Source: Chondrus crispus (taxonomy: Eukaryota; Rhodophyta; Florideophyceae; Gigartinales; Gigartinaceae). Taken from it: 64,000 bases of DNA. The stretch is taken from positions 372,001 through 436,000 of the forward strand of contig NW_005179080.1 of assembly GCF_000350225.1 (NCBI RefSeq), given 5' to 3'. The notes under the pieces are model-generated. The model was given only the letters and a program-made list of their open reading frames with translations, was not told the DNA's origin and made no database searches. Below are positions 50,620 through 60,425 of this stretch, one piece after another (within the stretch, counting starts at the first letter, position 1; every line of letters starts with the position of its first letter). The position numbers and the translations under genes were made by a program.

Positions 50620-53040
50620 TCAAGGAGTACTCGGTCCATAGAGGCTTGGGGGACAGTAACTGGGGTGATGGGGTAACCCTGAGCCCAACCCCTCGAGAGG
50701 AGGCATTGCTACCTCGTTGTTGCGGCTCCAGCTCAGCTCACCGCCCTCGAGGGCAGTGGCATGATCGGCCACCGCAGCCTCACGTCCCCGATTTTCGTCA
50801 GGGTCTTGCAAAGCCGGACGCGACGTGGCCGGAGGCGCCTCGCGGAGACCACGTAGCGCGTCCCTCTCGGCCCGGTACCGGTCCCAATCGGCGGTCGTTC
50901 GCTCAAGGACCCCGGTCTGTGTGGCCATGGCCTCTCGCACCCTCGCTAACTCGCTGCGTACGTCGCACAGTTCGGACATGTGCGAATCACGCTGGGCGGC
51001 GTTGCCGCGAGCCTCCTCACCTCGCGCTAAGTACCAACTGGCGAGAGTGCCAAGCAGTCTGTGTATTTGCCACGACCAGTCGCTCGAGTCCTCGAGGGCG
51101 CGAATTAATACCGGTATGTCGCGAAGGTCGTCCCGCCCGAGCGTCGAGCGACGTACCGTGGTCCAGCTCGTAACGACACGGCTCGGTGCGGAATTGAGAG
51201 GAGGTATTGGAGGGACCTGCGAGCTCACCGCCTGGAGAGGATCGCACACGGGTCCCGATAATTCGGGTCGCGGGTTCGTCCCCGCGAACGGATACACCGG
51301 GGACTCACCGTCCAAATCTCGGTAACGCTTTTTCCTTGCCAATCGTGAGGCGGAGCCGACTCCGCCTCCGCCCCCAGAGGGCCTCGAGGAGGACGCCGGG
51401 GGCCCCGGCCGCGCCACAAAGGCGTCTGATCGATGGTCATACGAGAGGAAGGAAGAATGTATTCCGGTGGTAAAGTCAGTCCAATGGCGGAGATGACGCT
51501 CTCCGGCGTCGCCCGCTCGAAGCATTAATTCGAGGGCGAATGCGTACGTCCAGGGCACATGTTGGGTACTTCTTTCAAGGAGATGCAGGGGTACGCTCGG
51601 AAGATCCCACGCGACCCTTCCCAAATGGGCCAACACTCCGACCGGTTGTACGAACACCCGCCCGTGTATGGATACTTCGTTCATGAAAGCATTTCCAAGG
51701 GCCCAGGCCCACTCCCTCTCAACGTTATGTATCAGATCGTCACGCGCAGGATGCCTCGGGTCTGCGCAAGCCACCCCGAAGTGCTTCAGGACATACGGTA
51801 GTAGGGGATGGACTCCCAACGAAGGGAGGGCCTCCCTCAGCACTTCGGGGAGTCGCGGAAAATCGCTTCGGGACAGGCCTCCCTCGAAGGAGGCCGAACG
51901 AAATACATGCCCGTCCGCCTCCCCGGAGTGGCGATACGCCGACCAGTCATGGGGAGCAATGGTGACGTCGTGAAGCCGCATCAGAGAACAGGCCGATTTC
52001 TGTAAGGCGACCCGTTCCTTCGAATAGGCAAATGGCCGAGGGCTCACGTATAGCCCCGGGATCTTGGATAGGACGAACTTGCGAGGGGTCGACGGCCCGC
52101 GGTGGAGTAGATAGGTGGCCCTTCGATCCACATACTCCACCTCGTCCAAGCTATAGGCGAACGTGCGATCGCCGACGACCGCTACGGGAATTTGATACGC
52201 CGCCCCGCCGCCTTCGGAGAGGCGGCGCCCCAACACGAGGGAAGCCTCCTCCTCTCTCCCTGCCTCATACACCTTACGGACGCGCAACAAGTCCGGTCGA
52301 AGCGACTCGCGCGCCAACAGTTCACCTACAGTAATGCCAGAGCGGGCATACTGACACCAAGCGAACTGTAATCGGTCAAGGGGGAGCGGAGACGACCGCT
52401 CGAGCGGGACCCCAAACCACTCGGACCGAGCGTTGACCGCGTCTCTGCCCTGCCCCACAGTACGAAGGGATTGCGTTGAGGGTCCTCCCAAATCTTAACG
52501 TGGCCGCGGGACGGCCTGCTGCCCCGCCAACGTGTTGGAAGGAAGGGGCTCGCGCGTCACGAGCTCAACGGAGGATGTCGAATCGCGCGACCCCCGGACC
52601 TTCTAGAAGGGAGGGATCGGGGACCATTGGCGCGCGACCGCCACAGTACGCGCCGGGGGCACGAACCCGGCGACCATGGGTACGGAACGTCCGGGGGTTC
52701 CCGAGAAGGAAGGTAAGGGTGCGGAACGCGGGGGCACCGACTCTGCTGGCAAGGAGGAAGCAACGGCAGGCGGGGAGGGTCGACCCTCCAAGGGAGACGA
52801 CATGGTCACCACGGACTTGAGGCGCCTCACAAAAAGGGGGGTAGTGGCGGTGAAGCGACGAGCGTACCGCAACGAGCGGACGCCGACCACCCGTAAGAAC
52901 ACGGTGCGCCGAAGGGGAAAGGGGACTTCGAGGGAGAGCGCGGAGGAGCGGACGCTTGGAAACCGGGCGGTGTGCGAGGAGCGAGGCACGACGGTTGGAA
53001 TCTGGGTCAAGTCCAGGACTACAGGGAGGGGATCCGACAT
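50620..53040 (-). CDS. Antisense gene region of element D, unrecognised protein
   Basis: It reads on the strand opposite gag-pol, from ATG 53040 (MSDPLPVVLDL) near the 3' LTR to a stop at 50620, with about one break. The first part is Pro/Ser/Arg-rich (SSPLEGRPSPPAVASSLPAE). The main 600-residue part is globular with Trp/Tyr/His-rich segments (GLYVSPRPFAYSKERVALQK, EREWAWALGNAFMNEVSIHG), then a Gly/Ser linker, a basic RLARKKRYR block and a predicted coiled coil (SELARVREAMATQTGVLERT). No known domain was recognised and no clear similarity to the antisense proteins of A or C was seen, except the Pro/Ser-rich N-terminus. A TTATACTA site lies at 53103-53110 on this strand, at the LTR edge. Confidence 0.6.
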
Positions 53041-53066
53041 GGTCGCCTCTACAAGCCCCAGAATGC

Positions 53067-53099
53067 TGAACGCGGACGTTCAGTCTTGAGGGGGGGGCC
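53067..53099 (+). other. Polypurine tract of element D, LTR-adjacent copy
   Basis: TGAACGCGGACGTTCA, then GTCTTGAGGGGGGGGCC, one base before the 3' LTR. It is the expected plus-strand primer site and the partner of 48269-48300. Confidence 0.8.
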
Positions 53100-53100
53100 G

Positions 53101-53802
53101 TGTAGTATAACCCCCCCATGGGGCTTTAAATTAGATTAGATCAAGAACTAGATCAGCTACTGTAGAGCGTCGAGCTCTACAGTACAACCGCGCGTGTCCA
53201 CGTGTACACCACGGGGACAAGGGACACGCCCATACACGTGCACACGTGTACAGTGCGCGAACGAAGCGCGCACGCACCACGAGTAATACGTGTACTGTCA
53301 GCTTCGACATAGCTGACAGTATTACAGTGCTGGCCGACCTGCACTACAGTAGCCCACTACAGTACCTCGGTACTGTAGTGTTATGATAGATTGTTTTGTA
53401 TAATAAATAGGGAGCGGACCGACGGCGGCAGGAGGGGGACAAGCACGGACTGGTCCTCAACCGACCGCCAATGTCAGTCCACCCAGCTTATTCTAACTAC
53501 GCGCCTTCGCCTTCGCGTGCGTTAGGAGGAAGGGAGCGGGTAGGGTACACACGCGTGCGCGAGCGAGCCTAGATGCGCCTCCGCCCGTCAGCGCTGGTAC
53601 GTTACCCAGCGCTGCTCCGGGGCGTCGAGGCGTAGATCGGCCCGCGCGTACGCGTCGTCCCCGACCGTCCCGCTCTACCACACCGCTACCAGGGCCCGCT
53701 TCCCTGCCTCTTTAGCTGATGCTTCACCCGTCTTCCCGTTCGAACGGGGTCCACGTCGGACTGCGCATACACCCTCAGTCGTCTGGGGGTGTTTATGCTA
53801 CA
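53101..53802 (+). repeat. 3' LTR of element D
   Basis: 702 bp, partner of 40224-40918, with the same three hairpins. ATGTC (53803-53807) follows. Confidence 0.93.
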
Positions 53803-56751
53803 ATGTCCTTTGGCGTCGCCGCGCAGTGTTCAAAGGACATGGCAAGATAAAGGGAGTGCAGCACCAGATACAACTGGTGCAGGGCGCTAAACTCTCTTGC
53901 TGTCCTGTCAGAAGACGCTCGCCTCGAGAGGAAGAGGTTGAGCGCACGGAGATGGAAAACTTGCTCAAGATGGGTGTCGTGGAGCCAGCAACGTCGCCCT
54001 GGGCAGCATGCAACGTTTTCGTGAAAAAAAGGACGGGACACTGCGCGTCACATCCGACTTCCGTGCGCTTAATTCCATGACTGTTACGGACACATACTCG
54101 ATGGAAGACGTCTGCGCCACCCTGGATTGGATGGGTACGGAAGCCATTTTTTCAACCTTCGACCTCAAAGATGGGGTTTTCCAGATCGAACTTGAGGAGG
54201 GTTCACGAGACCTTTCTGCTATTCACACGGTTAGCGGGCTACTTCGCTACCTTCGTCTTCCCCAGGGGATGAAAAACTCTCCGGCAGCGTTTCAGCGAGT
54301 TGTCAATTTTATTCTCGGAAACAGGAAGGGGATGGACATTTGGGCCTTTATGGACGATGTGAGTTTGGGCACTGCTACTGCTGATGAGCACCTTCAACCT
54401 GTGGACTTAGCGTTGAAGACGTTCTACGATGCGGGTGCCCGGTTGAAGTTGTCCAAATGCCAGTTCGATGTGCGAAAGGCCGAAATTTTGGGACATCAGA
54501 TAGACCAAAACGGGATCAAGCCCTCACACGCGCATGTCGGGGCAATCAGACGCCTCGTTGAGCCCGGAGGAGGAGAAGAGCTCATGCGCTTCTTTGGGTT
54601 GATGAACTTTTTTCTGATTTCATTGACCACTTCTCGGAAATTGCCAGGCCCCTTCATGAGGTTCTCGTGGGTACAGGCTTCAACAAAAAAAGAAGAGGGG
54701 GCAGCGACTCCTAATTCCAGATTCGGACCGGCGGTGGGGAGCGTCACAGAAAAGAGCATGGAAGGACCTCAAGGGGGTTCTCAGCGACCCTGATTTTTTG
54801 ACAGCGCCCAAACAAGGCGCGAGCAAAAGGCTGATGGCCGATGCCAGCGCATACGGCATCGGGGGGTCTTGCTTCAGAGAGGGGAGGACGACAAATGGTG
54901 CCCCATCGCCTTTACAAGTCGCAAGCTTTCAGACGCGGAGAAAAAGTTCACGGTCACTGAGCGAGAATGTCTGGCCGTCGTGCATGGGTTACGAAAGTGG
55001 AGGTTCTACGTACGTGGCGAGAAGTACGTTGTTGTGGTCACGGACCATGGTTCTGACAAGTGGCTCATGAGCCTGCGACACCCTCGGGGGAGGTTGGCAC
55101 GTTGGATGGTGGACATCCAAGATTTTGACTTCACCGTCCGATACGCTCCCGGGGAGACCTCGTCGTTCCCGATACGCTCAGTAGGGACTCAGTCGAGAAG
55201 CCCTTGTGTGCGCGCTGTTTCAGACAGATGGACGATCTGGGACCCGCTGATGAAGACACCGAGGCCGTGCCAGCTCTCCTAGGCATCGGGGGCCTAGGCG
55301 GTGGACCTGCGCCAGAGGACTTCCGCGTTGAGCAACAAGCCGAGTTTGGCGATGTGGCAGACTACGCTCGAAAGAGACAAGGTACTGGATATGCTGTAGA
55401 TGATCAGGGGCTCTTGCGGAGGATGAGAGCTGGAAGGGAATTGATTGTTGTCCCTACCAAACTAATTGATGCAGTGCTCGATGGGGGTCACGGAGCCAAA
55501 CTGAGCGGCCACTATGGCATCCGACGCACTACAGAACGTCTGAGCAACACGTTTTTGGGGCCAGGGTGGAGACTGGACGTGAAGCGCCGGGTTGAATGCT
55601 GTGTGGCCTGCACTGAAGCGAAAACCACCAAGCCCGGAAAGCACGCAAAAATGGTGGTATACCACCCGCGTAGGCGTTTTGAGCAGGTGGCAGTCGACAT
55701 ACAAACTGTCACCCCAAACAACGGCAGTTGGGAGTATCAAAGTCATTGTGATGATCGACACCTTCACTCGGTTCGCGCGCGCTTTGTCGATACCAGACGA
55801 GCGGGCTGGTACTGTAGCTAGAGTCATTCTTGATGAATGGGTGGCCATTGTCGGACCAATGGAGTCCATGCTGTCCGGCCGAGGACCGAACCTCATCGGC
55901 GCGATCGTGAAGGAAATGGCGAAGCAGATCGGGGTTCGCCGCGTTATCACATCACCGCTTCATCCTCAGTCCAATGAGTGTTTGAAACGCTGGAACAGAA
56001 CTCTGGTACAAGATTTGGCGTGCTTTTTCAGTACAGTGACCGAAGATTGGGACTTCCATGTGGCTCTGGCTTGTTCTCGGTACGACACGGGTGTGCACGA
56101 CGCAACAAAAGTCACGCCGTACGAGGCAATGTTCGGCATTCCGGCATTCATGTCATGGGGGTCCGAAGAGGGGCACAGAGTGCGAGGGGAGCCTTATGAC
56201 CTGGGTGAACACCTTCGCGGACTGCACGACCGCCTGCTGTCTAAGGGTAGGAAAGCAAGGGAGTGTGCATCTGATGTATACGACGAAGACGTGAGGCATG
56301 TAGAGATGGAGAAGGGCCATCGGGTATTGGTATGGTCGCCCGAGCTCGCCAGTAAGGAAGGGAACAAGATCGTTCGCCCTTGGCTCGGACCTTATCGCAT
56401 CGATCAAGTTTTGTCTCCCGTCAGCTATGTTCTCAAATCAGAAATGGGTGAGAAGGTCGCGCGGGTACACCCCAACCGAATGAAGAAAATACCGGTTGGG
56501 GCTGTACAGACCTGCAATGCAAGGGACGGGTGTTCCCTGATGGACTACGGCTTTTGAGGCGCATGCGAGAGTCGAGAATGGAAATTGATGCGCGCACCAG
56601 GCAGCAAGAAAGGTGGTTCAAGCTGCAAATCGTGAGGAGAAAGTCTCCGAAATGGACGGGAGAAGGAGACATACCTGCCGTCATCGTGAAGCTGTTCGAT
56701 CAAGACCCTGACCCGCCCGTCCCGTCGCACAACTTTTTCAACTCGCAATAA
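53803..56751 (+). CDS. Element B pol: reverse transcriptase, RNase H, integrase
   Basis: Reverse transcriptase shows LRVTSDFRALNSMTVTDTY, FSTFDLKDGVFQIEL, RYLRLPQGMKNSPAAFQR and WAFMDDVSLG. RNase H shows RLMADASAYGIG and KKFTVTERECLAVVHGLRKW. The integrase has its zinc region (GHYGIRRT...CCVACTEAK), core (DRH-type to FARALSIPDE, HPQSNECLKRWNR) and a C-terminal GPYRIDQV beta region. No chromodomain is visible. The order reverse transcriptase before integrase is Ty3/gypsy. It is broken at several points. Confidence 0.82.
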
Positions 56752-56817
56752 GAATTGATATCCCCTCCCCTGCTGGATGGAGCCACTTTCCGACAGAGGC
56801 GTAGGAAAAGGGACGAG

Positions 56818-57199
56818 TGTTGAGGAAAAGAACGTGGCAACGTGTACCGATGGACTTCGAACCGAAGGCTGCATGCGCGCCCACCAGTTGTGAACCAAAA
56901 GCGCGGGAGTCCTACGGAGGTGACGGCCAAGGGGGCGTAGTCGACGCCGCCGGAGCGTGGCGAAGGGAAAGGATGGCTACGCCCGGTAGTGCTGGTCGGG
57001 GCAGAGGGGTACAGGGACGAAGGGGGAGTAGGCGAGGGAAACAGGGATAGAGAGCTTCCCTTACGGAAGAGAGAATACTTGCCACCCCGGGACGATAGGG
57101 AAGGGGGGGCAGCAACGGAGTACAGTAGGAAGTAAAGAATTGGGTGGATACCCTCATCCAGCTGGTTGCTCGTGCCATGCGATTGGGCTAATCGCAACA
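56818..57199 (+). repeat. 3' LTR of element B
   Basis: 382 bp from TGTTGAGG to CGCAACA. Compared with the 5' LTR it has many transitions and one extra TACAG (about 57123) that creates a GTACAGTA site. Confidence 0.88.
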
Positions 57200-57220
57200 G
57201 TACTGTACTATTGTACAGTA

Positions 57221-57268
57221 CGCAAGAAAAATTCCAAAATAAAAGGGGTACGATAGAAAAATTCTCAA
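57221..57268 (-). repeat. Dispersed repeat, copy 2
   Basis: Reverse-complement match of about 45 bases to 23131-23183, located 22 bp outside the 3' LTR of B. Between LTR and repeat lies the palindrome-rich GTACTGTACTATTGTACAGT. Element B may have landed next to, or in, this older repeat. Confidence 0.7.
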
Positions 57269-57577
57269 AAACAATACTTGTTGCAAGGGGGAGACAAATT
57301 GGCTTTTCTCGCAAATACTGAAAAGTTTGATGAAATTCCGACTAAGTTCTGTAATGTTTGTTGACAGTGATATGTTCGACAAATACCTGCGTGTATTTCG
57401 GAATCCTTCAGCGCAATTCTCAAGTACAGTACAAGGGTACACGTTGTGGTGTGATCCCTCTAATTGCTTCAGAGACACACCTCTGGCATCGGCGGCGGCG
57501 TAAAATGCATTGAACATCTTTTGTGCCTCCACCAGTTACGAAATTTCTTTCCCTTCGCGCTCCCGACCACGGTCGTC
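57269..57577. promoter_or_regulatory. RBM28/Nop4 upstream region
   Basis: About 310 bp between the repeat and the RBM28 start codon. It must hold the promoter of that gene. It has AGTACAGTACAAGG at about 57423, one of the recurrent motifs, and no clear TATA box. Retroelement DNA ends only 378 bp before the ATG. Confidence 0.4.
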
Positions 57578-60253
57578 ATGTCGACTCCAGAGGCGCATCC
57601 AACCACCTTATTCGTTCGGAACCTTAAACCTGTAACCACTAAGGCTGACTTGGACAGCCATTTTGGCGGCGTGGGCCCGCTCCGCCGTACTTTGATTGTC
57701 ACAGATCATTCCAATGGCCTTTGCAAGGGCTTTGGTTTCGTTCATTACGCGCTTGCCGATGACGCAAATACCGCACTTTCTTCCCTCAACGGCTCCATGC
57801 TCCATGGCCGCCGCATCGCCCTACATTTCGCTCGACCTCGTCAGCGTGGGAAAGCAGACGAGGATGGTGGCTTAGTACCACGTCTCCCTTGTCCGAAGGA
57901 TAAGCCAGGAAAGCAAGCGGGAAAGCTAAAAGGAACCCTTCCTATGCGCACAGTGTTGTTGAAACGGAGAGACGGTACGGAAATTTCAGAAGAAGAGGCC
58001 CGGGGGGCATTCGCGAGTAATAGGAAGCCTGACAGTGTACTCTTGGTGGCAGATGGTAAAGAGGCGCGCTGCACCTTCACATCCTGGGCTGAGGCAGGCA
58101 AGGCCGCTGCCGTCGCCCATAGCAACACCTTGGATGCTTGCATTGAGGCTATGAAGGGAGGTAAAGGCACGAGGCTCATCGTCAGGAATCTTCCATTCCG
58201 AGTGAACCTTCATGAGATACGCAACGCCTTTTCAAAGTATGCTCCTGTGCGGGAACTCCGCCTTGAGCCCCCTCGTGCGCTCAAGTCATTCAAGGACAAG
58301 GATATCGCACCAGCAGCCCAAGACGAACCAGACAAGACTGTAGTAGATTGTGCGGGATTTGGCTTCGTAGAATATTTTCTGGTTGCTGATTCGAAGTTTG
58401 CTCTGTCAAAGCTCAACGGCGCCAAGGTTGGTGGACGAATCATTGCCGTTGATTTGGCTCTTGGAAAGTCGGATTACATAAAGAGACTCGATAACGATCA
58501 TAGTGACGAGGAAAAACGCAAGGAGGCTGGAACTAAATTACAGGGAACAGAGGAGCAAGACAGCGACGTTCTTGAATCTGATAGCGAGAGCAGTAGCTCC
58601 GGAAGCGACTCTGACGGCCCTGACGTCACCCTGCATACAACCATAGCACATCAGAAAAATCAAAAGAGCAAAAGCCACAACGTCGAGAAAGAGAAGATTA
58701 CCGTTGCCGCAAAACCCGCTGTGAGCTCTGAAACTGAACTCACCCGGACTGTGTTTGTCCGAAACCTTTTGTTCGAAACTTCTGCTTCAGAGCTGTGGAA
58801 AGCGATGTCGACGGAGTTTGGCCCAGTCGAGCAGGCTGTCTTGGTCAAAGACCGCGTAACCGGACGGCCTCGTGGAACAGCATTTGTGCGTTTCGTGATG
58901 GAGTCCGGTGCCGACAAAGCCGTACACCAAGCTGGTGAGGGAGACAAGAGCCACAGCAAATCCGCTCTCCGAGGGCCACAGGCAGGTGGATTTGTGCTTC
59001 AAGGAAGATCACTGTTAATTGCAAAAGCTGTAGATCGATCGAAAGCCAAAGTTTTATCAGAGATTGAGAGTCAGGGTACGAAAAAGGATGATCCCAGAAA
59101 TCTGCGGCTTGCCTGGATTGGTCAGATAAAGCCTGGGACACCTGAGGCTAGAGGCTTAACGGAAGTCGATCTGACGCGCAGGGCGAAATCAGACAAAGAG
59201 AAGAAGACAAAACTTTCGCGCAATCCAAACGCTTTTATTTCTGATGTGCGGCTTTGCGTGCGAAACATTCCGAAAGATTTAGAGGATCAAGTCCTGAAAC
59301 AAATCTTTTTGCTAGGGGCAAAAAATGGAGCAGGGACGGAAGCGACGGTCGCGCGAAAGTCAAGAGGTACAGGAGAGAGCGCCGAGGATTTTAAGACGGG
59401 CGGGGATCGTCCTGGATACAAACGACAGCCTCGAATTACTTACTGCAAGATCATTCGGGATGAGGCGAGAAAGGACAAGTCGAAAGGGTACGGTTTTGTA
59501 CAGTTCGAGAAACATACAGATGCTCTTACAGCGCTACGGTGCGTCAACAATAATCCAAAAGTCATTGACATGCTTATCAAGCATGCTCCGAGTCAAATGA
59601 AGATTGACGAACATAGAGAGCGGCTTCTTAGGAAACAATGGGGAGATGGACGCCTACAGGCGGATTTTGCAGTTGAAGATCGAAGAATTGTGCAGGTTCT
59701 CGAGGAGGTAAAGAAAAAGGGCAAGGCCCTCTCCAAGGCTCACAAGGAAAAGAAAGCCAAAGCTGCGAAAGAAGTCGGGGGTTCAATGAAAATGGCCAGC
59801 CGAAAGGGACGAAGCGAAAAGCGAGTTTCCTCACAAATCGAGAAGAAATCATCAAAAGGAGACAGGAAATCTATGATAAAGCAGAAGCGAGCTGCAGCTG
59901 CTGAGCGAGGTGCGGCTAAGACCAAACGAGATCGGGGGAATGCAACCAATATCGGAGAGAAGGTCCATGCGGTGCGGAAACCGTCAGTCTTGTCAGAACG
60001 CGATAACGCAGGCAATGTGGGCTCGGGACTAAAACGAGGCCGTGAAGGAACCGACCATGCGTCGCAACCAGACCCCAGACCGAAGAAGCCGCGACGCAAA
60101 AGGAACACTGCTGAGGTGGAGAAAAATGCGAAACTAGACTCACTGGTGGATGCGTACAAACGCAAAATTGCGAAAGGAACAGCTCCTGGGAGTTCGGGAA
60201 AGACCGGACCGAATCAAGAGTCTACATCACAGCACACGCGATGGTTCGAGTAG
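57578..60253 (+). CDS. RBM28 / Nop4-like nucleolar RNA-binding protein
   Basis: A single exon of 891 residues from ATG 57578 (MSTPEAHPTTLFVRNLKP). An earlier in-frame Met at 57464 would add 38 unconserved residues. There are four RRMs: RRM1 about 10-86 (LFVRNLKP, KGFGFVHYA), RRM2 about 198-290 (LIVRNLPF, GFGFVEYF), RRM3 about 389-490 (VFVRNLLF, RGTAFVRFV) and RRM4 about 556-670 (LCVRNIPK, KGYGFVQFE). An acidic Ser/Asp/Glu linker (about 325-350) separates RRM2 and RRM3, and a Lys/Arg-rich tail (690-891) ends the protein. This layout matches human RBM28 and yeast Nop4, needed for 27S pre-rRNA processing and 60S assembly. It is convergent with the CRAL-TRIO gene, 172 bp away. Confidence 0.9.
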   Translation: MSTPEAHPTTLFVRNLKPVTTKADLDSHFGGVGPLRRTLIVTDHSNGLCKGFGFVHYALADDANTALSSLNGSMLHGRRIALHFARPRQRGKADEDGGLVPRLPCPKDKPGKQAGKLKGTLPMRTVLLKRRDGTEISEEEARGAFASNRKPDSVLLVADGKEARCTFTSWAEAGKAAAVAHSNTLDACIEAMKGGKGTRLIVRNLPFRVNLHEIRNAFSKYAPVRELRLEPPRALKSFKDKDIAPAAQDEPDKTVVDCAGFGFVEYFLVADSKFALSKLNGAKVGGRIIAVDLALGKSDYIKRLDNDHSDEEKRKEAGTKLQGTEEQDSDVLESDSESSSSGSDSDGPDVTLHTTIAHQKNQKSKSHNVEKEKITVAAKPAVSSETELTRTVFVRNLLFETSASELWKAMSTEFGPVEQAVLVKDRVTGRPRGTAFVRFVMESGADKAVHQAGEGDKSHSKSALRGPQAGGFVLQGRSLLIAKAVDRSKAKVLSEIESQGTKKDDPRNLRLAWIGQIKPGTPEARGLTEVDLTRRAKSDKEKKTKLSRNPNAFISDVRLCVRNIPKDLEDQVLKQIFLLGAKNGAGTEATVARKSRGTGESAEDFKTGGDRPGYKRQPRITYCKIIRDEARKDKSKGYGFVQFEKHTDALTALRCVNNNPKVIDMLIKHAPSQMKIDEHRERLLRKQWGDGRLQADFAVEDRRIVQVLEEVKKKGKALSKAHKEKKAKAAKEVGGSMKMASRKGRSEKRVSSQIEKKSSKGDRKSMIKQKRAAAAERGAAKTKRDRGNATNIGEKVHAVRKPSVLSERDNAGNVGSGLKRGREGTDHASQPDPRPKKPRRKRNTAEVEKNAKLDSLVDAYKRKIAKGTAPGSSGKTGPNQESTSQHTRWFE

Positions 60254-60425
60254 GGGGACAATCTTATTTATTATTAGATGTCCATGTCAAGGCTCTGTAC
60301 AGCATCTATGCGTTAACAACACACCTACAGCGAAACGCTCACATTTGCGTCACATCAATCCTGTGTGGAGAGAAGATGATTTACTTCGAGCAAAGCGAGC
60401 TTTGTACCGATAGGTTTGATCAGTA

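Larger units (their letters stand above)
40224..53802 (+). mobile_element. Ty3/gypsy chromovirus-type element D, inserted in B
   Basis: LTRs 40224-40918 (695 bp) and 53101-53802 (702 bp), TGTAG...CTACA, about 97-98% identical by eye. The target duplication ATGTC is perfect. On the plus strand it has gag, protease, reverse transcriptase, RNase H, integrase and a chromodomain. Then come 4.8 kb of extra DNA with an antisense gene on the minus strand. Pol has about four breaks and the antisense region about one. At 13.6 kb it is very large for a gypsy element. GC-rich coding contrasts with B. Confidence 0.93.
25512..57199 (+). mobile_element. Old Ty3/gypsy element B, carrying nested insertions C and D
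   Basis: LTRs 25512-25891 and 56818-57199 align with about 25 differences in 380 bp (roughly 93% identity by eye), making B the oldest element in the cluster. Without C and D it would be about 5.8 kb, a normal gypsy size. Order on the plus strand is Gag with a CCHC knuckle, protease (VPLDTGA), reverse transcriptase, RNase H and integrase. It is broken: several breaks, roughly four to six, besides the two large insertions. No target duplication is visible (TCTAC left, GTACT right). Confidence 0.88.

Noticed and set aside
25512-57199. Target-site duplication for element B
   Set aside because: Flanks TCTAC and GTACT do not match. The right flank is itself palindrome-rich, so it may have been altered.
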